A stretch of 5,007 nucleotides of DNA from Mollicutes bacterium (GCA_003551455.1 PUMR01000057.1:1-5007), one strand, 5' to 3'; shown: positions 1 through 5,007, numbered from the stretch's first letter. Numbers and translations are program-made. Notes: generated from the sequence alone by a model not told the origin.

Positions 1-278
1 ACGAGATAACTCGCGACCACGATGAGGGTCAGCGTCACCGCCGCCACATCGACATTCTTTGTCAGAAGGAAATGGACGATGGCCCCGACGGTGGCCAGAA
101 GGAATACCGAGAGCCAAAGGACGGCAATCATGCTTCCGGTCAAGAAAACATTCGCGACAATCCCCGCGATGAGCCCCACGACAAGCAGGATGAAACTCGT
201 CCTGAGCAAACGGAAACGGCGGAAGGCGCCAAACGTTTCGCTTTCTTCTTGCAACCGGCTCAGATTCTTGTCGGTCAT
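1..278 (-). CDS. Multi-pass membrane protein, N-terminal part (runs off left edge)
   Basis: Reading the minus strand from an ATG at 278 gives an open frame of 92 codons to the window edge. It begins MTDKNLSRLQEESETFGAF. A soluble, charged N-terminus of about 27 residues (with FRRFRLLR just before the membrane, fitting a cytoplasmic N-terminus by the positive-inside rule) is followed by hydrophobic segments at about 28-46, 50-72 and 78-92 onward, separated by very short loops. A purine-rich AGAGGTG stands about 9 bases upstream of the ATG and supports this start. The layout of closely packed helices at the N-terminus resembles membrane sensor domains of histidine kinases or GGDEF proteins, but no output domain is visible, so the function is unknown. 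Being cut by the window edge, it was easy to miss; the competing plus-strand frames over it are Arg/Ser/Pro-rich and look like shadows. Sure that it is a membrane protein, unsure of its role. Confidence 0.75.
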   Translation of the reverse strand, partial: MTDKNLSRLQEESETFGAFRRFRLLRTSFILLVVGLIAGIVANVFLTGSMIAVLWLSVFLLATVGAIVHFLLTKNVDVAAVTLTLIVVASYL

Positions 279-717
279 GTTGCCTCACACCTCTTTGGCT
301 TTGTCCTGTCCCCTTCCCGGATTCTTCCCTTTCAGGATACCACAGAATGGCGCCGTTGACCGCAAAAAATGATGGATTTGTCTTCTCCCGTGCCATATTT
401 GCGATAACCACGGACCATCTTCATCGAGAAATGGCAGGGTCACAACTTGTGCTCCCACTTTCCAAGATCCGACCGATATGGGTTTATCGATGGGCAAGAG
501 AATGATGATTGTTGTTCGTTCTAAGCGTGTGTGAAAGACTTTTCCCCTGTTCTTGGCGATCGTTTGAAAAACGGAATCTCAGAAATCTAATATAGGCCCC
601 TCTGGAACATCCGGATTTACATCCTCTTATGGAGTTGAGTCTTTCCAGAATGTATCAGTGTCCAAAAATATAATGACAATCAGAAACTTCTGTCGAAAAA
701 GAAGGGTTTCAAAAGCA
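279..717. other. Gene-poor spacer with no convincing coding sequence
   Basis: This stretch lies between the start of the left-edge membrane protein gene and the terminator of the secreted-protein gene. The longest minus-strand frame (285-497) begins only at a TTG without a ribosome binding site and has no recognisable domain. A 7-bp inverted repeat (TCTGGAA at 601-607 and TTCCAGA at 643-649) with a 35-base loop could form a weak hairpin but has no U tract. A plus-strand TATAAT at 669-674 has no matching -35 and no gene downstream. I see nothing else of note. Confidence 0.5.
334..342 (-). promoter_or_regulatory. Possible extended -10 promoter for the left-edge membrane protein
   Basis: On the minus strand the sequence TGGTATCCT reads as an extended -10 element (TGn followed by a hexamer matching TATAAT at four of six positions). 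It would place the transcript start roughly 50 bases before the ATG at 278. No convincing -35 hexamer lies at normal spacing, so this is a weak call based only on position and the TGn motif. Confidence 0.25.
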
Positions 718-767
718 AAGAACCGCATCATCACATGGAACCATGTTCATGGCAATGTGCGGTTCTT
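711..767 (-). terminator. Long-loop hairpin terminator of the secreted-protein gene
   Basis: Perfect 10-bp arms (AAGAACCGCA at 718-727 and TGCGGTTCTT at 758-767) enclose a 30-base loop. The loop itself contains overlapping short palindromes (CATGGAACCATG at 734-745 and CCATGTTCATGG at 741-752) that can fold in alternative ways. Read on the minus strand, the stem is followed by TTTGCTTTTG, a U-rich though interrupted tail. It sits about 36 bases after the stop codon of the secreted protein, the right place and orientation for a Rho-independent terminator. Confidence 0.7.
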
Positions 768-802
768 CCAACTCGTCTGATAACTCTTTGATAGATGCAA
801 TA

Positions 803-2983
803 TCAATCTTTTTCGTAGACTGTTACTCCGGATATGGTCACGGTCATGCCCGGATTGGGCATATCGATAAAAATATAGAGCGTATCTATGAAAATCCCGC
901 TATTATCGAATATGTAAGTTAAGGTTGCGTCTCCGTTGGTCTCTGCCAATGGATCCGGACCGAGCGTTTCTGGTTCCTCACTTTCCTCTTCCATCGCCAG
1001 CACAGTGATGGTGGCATCATCCGAGTCCCCTTCAACCTCTATTTCGATGACCATGGTTACCACCGACTGAGTGATAACAAGATCAGAAACTGCAATTATT
1101 CCAGAAACACCCTCATGCACGTGCCCAGAATCGTCGCTGTGTTTAAAACGGACGATTTCGTCATCGATGACACCATTCATTATCATCGCAAAATAGTTCT
1201 CATCTTCTATCGTCCACCAACCTTCTCCACCTCCGGCATTCGTGAAATCCACCGATATGACTTCATCACCATGATCTTCCGGGCCCGGCTCTTCATCGAC
1301 GACAATGTGGTCATCCCCGATGATCACCGCTTTATGGTAGGATAGTTCACTGTCATAGAAGAAATAGTAGACGGTCACCTGAGGATAGACTGTCGCCTCT
1401 TTTCCACCAACGAAGATGTCGGCAAGAGAACCGGTCAAATTGGCATTGGTAGCGTCATTACGCAATCCGATGTACTTGCCGTCATATAATTGGGTGGATT
1501 GGCCATTATGAAAAATACGCCAGTAACTGTGCGCAAAATCCCCCATGAGTCTCAAGAAGGGCGCTTCAATTCTGACAAGTTCTCCCATGAGGTCGGCTAT
1601 ATCGTAGTTGTCATAGTCCGGAGTCACAGCATGACTCGTATCATAGTTGATGGCATTGTCGGAAGACACAAGCAGCCAGTAATCGGGGTTTATAATACTG
1701 GCGATGCCATAGCTGATGTTGAAGGTGCCGGACACGACAACTTCATCCCCATGCACGAAAACGGAATCTCCGTGATGGACCGAAATCATTCTCGCTGTCA
1801 AGGGGTCTTGCAAAATGTAGCCTTCATCTGTGGTCGCCGCCACGACCCCCGTGACTGTCACAGGGGTGTCACTGGGATAGTCCTTGGCATAGATTGAATT
1901 GGGGCACTCGGCCTCCCTGTGGAAAGCGTCATAATACGCTTGCAGCTCATTTTGATCATCTTTGACAATGAGATATGCCCTGGCATAATGGGAATCTTCC
2001 TCCGGTAGCGTCATGAGGAATTCATTCGTGGTTCCCATGAACTTGGCACCCTGATAGAGTTCGATTCCATCCCCGACATAAGGGAATGGCTCGAAGGGAA
2101 AATGCACAATCGGGACGACTCCCGAGGCGAGCAGACCGTATTCGATAAGTTCATAGCCTTCGGGAATGAAGAACTGTCCCACATAGGAATGGTGGTTCAA
2201 CCGAAGTTCATAGGGATAGCTCAAAGCGATGTAGGGTTCATCATCCTTGGGTTCACCCTCGTCAAAGACGGCGGTGATGGTCATATCGTCGAGCAGGGTG
2301 AAAGAATATTCTTCTTGGTAGGAGACGATCCGGTTGCCGATGCGCCAGTAGCTGAAGTTCCCTTCGCCGGCTTCCACGGTAACGACCTCGTTGTAAGCAA
2401 AGGTGCCCCCTCCGCTTCCCCCTTCCACGGTGAGGTCGAATTCCAGCCCCTCATCATCGAGCACGTACTGGAGGACGAAGACGGTGTTTTCCGTGATGTT
2501 CGTCAACGGTTCGTCCCAAGCGGGATTGGCCACAACGAAATTGGGCTTGTCGGGTAAGGACTCCAGAGCGGGACCAACCGCATTTCCTCCGTCAGCCACA
2601 TATTCGATGGCGATCTCGTCTTCGTTCGCATCCATGAAGACGGCGAGGTGCGCATCATCCGGGGAAAACAAGGCCTTGATGGTCATGCGATTGCGGATGA
2701 CGAATTCATGATTGATGTCGAGGTCGGCACGAATCTTGCCGTTCACAATCCAATAGGCGAACTGATAGTGTGCATATTCGCCTTCGCCCACGGCGATGTC
2801 ATCTGCAAAGGAGAGTCTTTCACCATAAGCCAAATCTCTGATTCTCACAAAAGGTTGATTCCCCTCATCGAAATAGGTGGTGAAATCGACGTCGATGATC
2901 TTGTCTGCTCCGCTCACATGAAGCAATGCGGCGCTGGTCAAAGACAAAAAGAAAAGGCAGGCGCACACTAACAGTCTCTTCAC
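803..2983 (-). CDS. Large secreted InlB-repeat / OB-fold surface protein
   Basis: Encodes 726 residues starting at GTG (2983), with GGGAGG nine bases upstream. Residues 1 to about 25 form a Sec signal peptide (KR, hydrophobic core, cleavage probably near VSGA). No Cys follows the core, so it is not a typical lipoprotein, and no LPXTG or C-terminal membrane anchor is seen. Domains by eye: a divergent InlB-type repeat at about 52-107 (YWIVNGK, MTIKALF), an InlB/Flg_new-like repeat at about 112-174, and a second divergent repeat at about 183-241 (GGTFAYNEVVTVEAG, MTITAVF). A beta-rich Ig-like segment spans about 250-350. An OB-fold-like module at about 373-440 (VTVTGVV, GYILQD, GDEVVVSGT) is followed by a related segment at about 460-562. 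The C-terminal beta domain at about 572-726 may be a jelly-roll binding domain. The protein is very acidic and has no visible catalytic motif. A role in adhesion or in binding nucleic acid or carbohydrate outside the cell is inference. It is translationally coupled to the short ORF upstream. Confidence 0.9.
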   Translation of the reverse strand: MKRLLVCACLFFLSLTSAALLHVSGADKIIDVDFTTYFDEGNQPFVRIRDLAYGERLSFADDIAVGEGEYAHYQFAYWIVNGKIRADLDINHEFVIRNRMTIKALFSPDDAHLAVFMDANEDEIAIEYVADGGNAVGPALESLPDKPNFVVANPAWDEPLTNITENTVFVLQYVLDDEGLEFDLTVEGGSGGGTFAYNEVVTVEAGEGNFSYWRIGNRIVSYQEEYSFTLLDDMTITAVFDEGEPKDDEPYIALSYPYELRLNHHSYVGQFFIPEGYELIEYGLLASGVVPIVHFPFEPFPYVGDGIELYQGAKFMGTTNEFLMTLPEEDSHYARAYLIVKDDQNELQAYYDAFHREAECPNSIYAKDYPSDTPVTVTGVVAATTDEGYILQDPLTARMISVHHGDSVFVHGDEVVVSGTFNISYGIASIINPDYWLLVSSDNAINYDTSHAVTPDYDNYDIADLMGELVRIEAPFLRLMGDFAHSYWRIFHNGQSTQLYDGKYIGLRNDATNANLTGSLADIFVGGKEATVYPQVTVYYFFYDSELSYHKAVIIGDDHIVVDEEPGPEDHGDEVISVDFTNAGGGEGWWTIEDENYFAMIMNGVIDDEIVRFKHSDDSGHVHEGVSGIIAVSDLVITQSVVTMVIEIEVEGDSDDATITVLAMEEESEEPETLGPDPLAETNGDATLTYIFDNSGIFIDTLYIFIDMPNPGMTVTISGVTVYEKD

Positions 2984-3123
2984 TGTTTGTCGCCTCCCAG
3001 GCCGAAAATCTCTTCACCGCAGCTCAAACTGGGGCCATGGTCAAGACTGGAAGCAATAGCCTCTTCCATCTCGAACACGATCACATCCACGCGCGGCTTC
3101 TCATAGTTTGGATCCCTCTTCAC
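2980..3123 (-). CDS. Short 47-residue ORF translationally coupled to the secreted protein
   Basis: A minus-strand frame runs from GTG at 3123 to TGA at 2982-2980. It begins MKRDPNYEKPRVDVIVFEME and ends EEIFGLGGDKQ. A strong GAGGAGGG ribosome binding site (3136-3129) lies five bases before the GTG. An in-frame ATG 15 bases further upstream (3138) has no ribosome binding site in front and itself overlaps this one, so GTG is preferred. Its stop overlaps the start of the 726-residue gene as GTGA, and that gene's ribosome binding site lies inside this ORF's last codons, which points to translational coupling. It has no signal peptide or membrane segment, and a single Cys35 within a SLSCGEE context. 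The pattern Y-x-K-P-x-V-x-V-I-x-F-x-x-E-(E/D)-x-I-x-x-S recalls short uncharacterised proteins of anaerobic Bacillota and Bacteroidota that I know only as hypotheticals. Function unknown. Confidence 0.75.
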   Translation of the reverse strand: MKRDPNYEKPRVDVIVFEMEEAIASSLDHGPSLSCGEEIFGLGGDKQ

Positions 3124-3154
3124 ATTTTCCCTCCTCATGGGATTAGATTAAAAC

Positions 3155-3182
3155 AGTATATAAAAAGAAAGCGTGGATGCAA
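3155..3182 (-). promoter_or_regulatory. Candidate sigmaA-type promoter of the short ORF / secreted-protein operon
   Basis: On the minus strand TTGCAT (3182-3177), a 16-base spacer and TATACT (3160-3155) give a -35/-10 pair. TATACT matches consensus at five of six positions, TTGCAT at three. The predicted transcript start lies shortly before the ribosome binding site at 3136, leaving a short leader. An alternative is a perfect TATAAT at 3228-3223 with a poor -35 (TGTACA at 19 bases), which would give a leader of about 90 bases containing the palindrome at 3190-3201. Confidence 0.5.
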
Positions 3183-3189
3183 CAATACC

Positions 3190-3201
3190 CTTGTATACAA
3201 G
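3190..3201. promoter_or_regulatory. 12-bp perfect palindrome, possible operator
   Basis: CTTGTATACAAG reads identically on both strands. It lies seven bases upstream of the -35 of the proximal candidate promoter and about 21 bases downstream of the -10 of the distal one, so it could be a binding site for a dimeric regulator acting on the short ORF/secreted-protein operon. No regulator gene is in the window, and AT-rich palindromes of this size can occur by chance. Confidence 0.35.
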
Positions 3202-3449
3202 CTTTCGATTACCGCTACTATAATTATACCCTGATGTTGAAGAATTATGTACAATTATTTTCTCTACTATCAGTCCTGGCCGAAGAAAGATGAAAGATAT
3301 GAATTTCGGATTGAAAAAACAGCACAAGTCATCAAATCTGGGTTGAGGAAAAAGAAACACTTGCCCATATCGAACGTCAAAACCAGAACCCTTTCGATAA
3401 TCTCCATTCATATGCGGCCTTATGAAATGATTGAAATGTCTTCTCCCAC
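3202..3449. other. Intergenic spacer without a supported gene
   Basis: This spacer separates the operon promoter region from the terminator of the lipoprotein gene. Apart from the distal TATAAT (minus strand, 3228-3223, within a TATAATTATA palindrome) I see no structured element. Open frames on both strands here have no proper ribosome binding site, run through the terminator at 3450-3479 and show no domain. Confidence 0.5.
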
Positions 3450-3479
3450 AAAAAAACCGGAAAGCCATAGACTTTCCGG
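3450..3479 (-). terminator. Rho-independent terminator of the SurA-like lipoprotein gene
   Basis: Perfect 8-bp arms (CCGGAAAG at 3457-3464 and CTTTCCGG at 3472-3479) with a 7-base loop are followed on the minus strand by seven T residues (3456-3450). It begins about 24 bases after the stop codon of the lipoprotein gene. It is a textbook intrinsic terminator and separates this gene from the downstream short ORF/secreted-protein operon. Confidence 0.93.
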
Positions 3480-3502
3480 CGGTAGAATCGGGAATACGGG
3501 AC

Positions 3503-4162
3503 TCAATCGTCGAGCAGACGCTCGATGTCGCTTTCTTCATAGAGTTCATCGAATATCTTTTGCATCTGCTCTTGTTCTTTACCCATGATGTATTCTTCTT
3601 CAAGGTCCTCTTTCATCTCGTCGAACTCGGCGACTTCCTCTCCTTGTTCCTCCATGTGTTCCTTGCGGACTTCATACATCTCCTTGAGGTCCTCTTCGTC
3701 GACATCCACCTCTTCAAGGTACTGGTCGAAATACTCCTCTACGGTGAGTTCCGTGCGGATGACATCACGGAAAGACTCCTCGGTGTAGCCCGCAGCTTCG
3801 AGGGCGTCTTCGAAAGCCTCTTCCGTTTCAAAGTGCTCCTTCTGTTCCTGCCAGGCTTCGTCGACATCCGCCTCTGTGGCCTCGACACCATCGTCTCGAG
3901 CGGCCTGCATGAGTACTTTCTCTTGAATCATGGACTCCAAGGCCTGTTCCTCGATCTGTTCTAGGTACATCTCACCCTCTTCGCTGTCGAAATCGACATA
4001 TTGTTCATACATGGAAACCATCATGTCGACCTGTTCCTGCCATTCGCTTTCCATGATTTTCTCATCGTTCACGATCGCGACCGGTTCATCCGAATCGCCG
4101 CAAGCGGCGAGCGTGGCCGTGATGAACATGGCGAACATCATCAGAAGAATCTTTTTCATCAT
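3503..4162 (-). CDS. SurA-N-type chaperone lipoprotein lacking a parvulin domain
   Basis: From ATG at 4162 the product has 219 residues. GAGGAG (4176-4171) stands eight bases upstream; the in-frame TTG at 4168 would be only two bases from it and is rejected. Residues 1-21 form a lipoprotein signal (MMKKILLMMF..., lipobox TLAAC, Cys21), so the mature protein should be lipid-anchored on the outer face of the membrane. Residues about 28-150 match the N-terminal chaperone domain of SurA/PrsA proteins, beginning VAIVNDEKIMESEW, a typical family opening, then long helices. In PrsA-type foldases a parvulin peptidyl-prolyl isomerase domain normally follows. Here VDVDEEDLKEMY (from about 152) leads almost directly into the closing helices (about 182-219), so it probably has chaperone but no isomerase activity. 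The mature part is strikingly acidic (about 74 Asp/Glu to 13 Lys/Arg). It is a single-gene unit with its own promoter and terminator. A role in folding exported proteins is inferred. Confidence 0.9.
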   Translation of the reverse strand: MMKKILLMMFAMFITATLAACGDSDEPVAIVNDEKIMESEWQEQVDMMVSMYEQYVDFDSEEGEMYLEQIEEQALESMIQEKVLMQAARDDGVEATEADVDEAWQEQKEHFETEEAFEDALEAAGYTEESFRDVIRTELTVEEYFDQYLEEVDVDEEDLKEMYEVRKEHMEEQGEEVAEFDEMKEDLEEEYIMGKEQEQMQKIFDELYEESDIERLLDD

Positions 4163-4200
4163 TATCAATACTCCTCAGTTTTATTCCTTGACAGTCGCAC

Positions 4201-4229
4201 ATACTAACACACATGGAAACAGAATGCAA
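4201..4229 (-). promoter_or_regulatory. Promoter of the SurA-like lipoprotein gene
   Basis: On the minus strand TTGCAT (4229-4224), a 17-base spacer and TAGTAT (4206-4201) are present, and the spacer ends in TGT, giving an extended -10 (TGnTAGTAT). The predicted leader to the ATG at 4162 is about 30 bases. The position is right for a sigmaA promoter divergent from that of yjbQ. Confidence 0.6.
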
Positions 4230-4252
4230 TGCAGAGAAAACAAGTCACCATC

Positions 4253-4281
4253 TTTCCTTGCGAGGAGGTTTTGGGTATAAT
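4253..4281 (+). promoter_or_regulatory. Promoter of the yjbQ gene
   Basis: A perfect TATAAT -10 hexamer lies at 4276-4281. A weak -35 (TTTCCT, 4253-4258, three of six matches) is at the ideal 17-base spacing. The predicted transcript start is about 25-30 bases upstream of the ATG at 4315. The -10 is convincing, the -35 is not. Confidence 0.6.
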
Positions 4282-4314
4282 GATGGGTGATTCCCCTATG
4301 AAGGAGTGAGCGCC

Positions 4315-4722
4315 ATGCGCATCCACCAAGACACCATCATCGTCTCCACCCCCGAACGGGAGACCTTCGTCGATGTCACGGAAAAAATCCAGCGTTTCGT
4401 GGCCGAACAAGGCTTCAAAGAAGGCATGGTACACCTTTTCGTCCCCCACACGACCGCCGGGGTGACCATCAACGAGAACGCCGACCCCACCGTCGTCTCC
4501 GACCTGCTTTTCGAGCTGAAGAAGAGTTTCCCCGACCGCAAGGAGTTCCGCCATGCGGAAGGCAATTCCGACGCCCACATCAAGTCTTCGCTCGTGGGGC
4601 CCGACCTCACCATCCCCATCCGGGGCGGCCAGATGCGGCTCGGGACCTGGCAAGGCGTCTATTTCACGGAGTTCGACGGTCCCAGAGACCGCAAACTCCA
4701 TCTGCAGATCATCGGCGAATAG
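4315..4722 (+). CDS. yjbQ: YjbQ / UPF0047 family protein (secondary thiamine-phosphate synthase type)
   Basis: The ATG at 4315 has AAGGAG eight bases upstream; an in-frame GTG at 4306 overlaps that site and is rejected. The product has 135 residues, the usual family length, with no signal peptide, so it is cytoplasmic. Family hallmarks are all present: VHLFVPHTTAGVTINENAD (39-57, His45), HAEGNSDAHIKSSLVG (80-95, His80 and His88, part of the putative metal/phosphate pocket), LGTWQ (109-113) and EFDGPRDRK (119-127). E. coli YjbQ shows low thiamine-phosphate synthase activity, but the physiological role of the family is unsettled; no thiamine gene is seen nearby. It is a monocistronic unit between its own promoter and a strong terminator, diverging from the lipoprotein gene. 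The sequence appears intact. Family membership is secure, the enzymatic function much less so. Confidence 0.95.
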   Translation: MRIHQDTIIVSTPERETFVDVTEKIQRFVAEQGFKEGMVHLFVPHTTAGVTINENADPTVVSDLLFELKKSFPDRKEFRHAEGNSDAHIKSSLVGPDLTIPIRGGQMRLGTWQGVYFTEFDGPRDRKLHLQIIGE

Positions 4723-4723
4723 A

Positions 4724-4751
4724 AACGAGGGAGCCCGCGGGCTCCCTCGTT
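4724..4751. terminator. 28-bp perfect inverted repeat, bidirectional terminator
   Basis: Two perfect 14-bp arms meet at the centre (CCCGCGGG) with no spacer; in RNA the central four bases would form the loop, leaving a GC-rich stem of about 12 bp. It starts one base after the yjbQ stop codon and ends five bases before the end of the convergent peptidase gene. Plus-strand continuation is TCTGTTTC and minus-strand continuation TTTCTATTC, both short U-containing tails. Its position between convergent genes indicates shared termination. Confidence 0.9.
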
Positions 4752-4756
4752 CTGTT

Positions 4757-5007
4757 TCAGATGTGGTCCTTGAACCAACCGGTGATCTCTCGCAAGCGCT
4801 TGATGCGGGCTTCGGGCTTGCCGCCACGGGAGAGGCCGTGACTTTCATCCTTGATCCAGACGAGTTTCGTCTTTACGCCTTCGGCCTGCAATACGGCATG
4901 GAACTGCTGGGCCTGTTCAATGGGGCAGCGGTGGTCCTTGTCGGCATGAATGAAAAGGAGCGGGGTCTTGACGTTCAAGGCGTATTTGATGGGGGATTGT
5001 TCGTAGA
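4757..5007 (-). CDS. S9 family (prolyl oligopeptidase-like) serine peptidase, C-terminal part
   Basis: The open minus-strand frame enters from the right edge and ends at TGA (4759-4757), giving 82 visible residues; the start is outside the window and the TTG at 4978 is only an internal Leu codon. The fragment is the end of the alpha/beta-hydrolase catalytic domain of S9 peptidases (acylaminoacyl-peptidase type): YEQSPIKYALNVKTPLLF, then HADKDHRCPIEQA, where the Asp before HRCP is the expected catalytic Asp, and DESHGLSRGGKPEARIKR, where His is the expected catalytic His. It closes with ITGWFKDHI, as is typical. The nucleophilic Ser (GxSxGG) would lie upstream, off the window. These enzymes cleave peptides in the cytoplasm or at the cell surface; which applies here cannot be told without the N-terminus. 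It converges on yjbQ and shares its terminator. Confidence 0.93.
   Translation of the reverse strand, partial: YEQSPIKYALNVKTPLLFIHADKDHRCPIEQAQQFHAVLQAEGVKTKLVWIKDESHGLSRGGKPEARIKRLREITGWFKDHI

Noticed and set aside
22..372. Two overlapping plus-strand frames at the left edge
   Set aside because: Composition (Arg/Thr/Pro-rich, or Asp/Glu/Gln-rich low complexity) is that of antisense shadows; the minus-strand frame encodes clean transmembrane helices with a ribosome binding site.
285..497. Minus-strand 70-residue frame just upstream of the left-edge membrane protein gene
   Set aside because: It starts at TTG without a ribosome binding site, has no recognisable domain and overlaps the likely promoter of the next gene.
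669..674. Plus-strand TATAAT that could be a promoter
   Set aside because: No -35 at suitable spacing and no plus-strand gene downstream; only the terminator and the 3' end of a minus-strand gene follow.
571..1771. A roughly 14-base shared string (AAAACGGAATCTC) near 572 and 1758
   Set aside because: Only two copies, no flanking similarity, one inside coding sequence; consistent with chance.
3121..3138. ATG at 3138 as the start of the short ORF
   Set aside because: It is in frame but lacks an upstream ribosome binding site and overlaps the strong GAGGAGGG site that is correctly spaced for the GTG at 3123.
3247..3588. Plus-strand 113-residue frame in the spacer
   Set aside because: Only a weak GAAG-like upstream sequence, Lys/Arg-rich without domain, and it continues antisense through the terminator into the lipoprotein gene.
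3148..3603. Minus-strand 151-residue frame across the lipoprotein terminator
   Set aside because: It overlaps the end of the lipoprotein gene in another frame, runs through a strong terminator and through the operon promoter region, and shows no domain.
4204..4848. Minus-strand 214-residue frame opposite yjbQ
   Set aside because: It is the antisense of yjbQ, which has full family motifs, and also crosses the bidirectional terminator and the yjbQ promoter.
1..5007. CRISPR arrays, tRNA/rRNA genes, insertion sequences, toxin-antitoxin or phage genes
   Set aside because: No regularly spaced repeats, cloverleaf-like sequences, transposase motifs or target duplications were seen on either strand.

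Overview
The window looks like a bacterial chromosome segment from a Gram-positive-type organism of the Bacillota or of the less reduced Mollicutes relatives (Izemoplasma/Acholeplasma-like). The reasons are strong AGGAGG-type ribosome binding sites, sigmaA-like promoters, GTG starts, intrinsic terminators with U tails, a lipoprotein with a typical LAAC lipobox, and a secreted InlB-repeat protein. Base composition is near 50% GC by eye. TGA works as a stop and TGG as Trp, so the Mycoplasma code is not used. The lineage is an inference; no rRNA or marker gene is present.

Layout from left to right. (1) The start of a minus-strand multi-pass membrane protein runs off the left edge (1-278). (2) About 520 bases without a convincing gene (279-802) hold the terminator of the next gene and possibly the promoter of the first. 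(3) A minus-strand two-gene unit follows: a previously unlisted 47-residue ORF (2980-3123) whose stop overlaps the GTG start of a 726-residue secreted protein (803-2983) by four bases (GTGA). Its promoter region carries a 12-bp perfect palindrome. (4) A minus-strand lipoprotein with a SurA-type chaperone domain but no parvulin domain (3503-4162) ends in a textbook terminator. (5) Diverging from it is a plus-strand YjbQ/UPF0047 gene (4315-4722). (6) A 28-bp perfect inverted repeat serves both that gene and the convergent minus-strand S9 peptidase gene, whose C-terminus lies at 4757-5007 and which runs off the right edge.

The cytoplasmic proteins (YjbQ and the S9 peptidase fragment) look like ordinary housekeeping genes. 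The envelope proteins are the distinctive part. The secreted protein has about 128 Asp/Glu against 32 Lys/Arg, and the mature lipoprotein about 74 against 13, while YjbQ is nearly balanced. The most noteworthy observation is the short ORF translationally coupled to the large surface protein. I see no evidence of a defence system, CRISPR array, mobile element, tRNA or rRNA.
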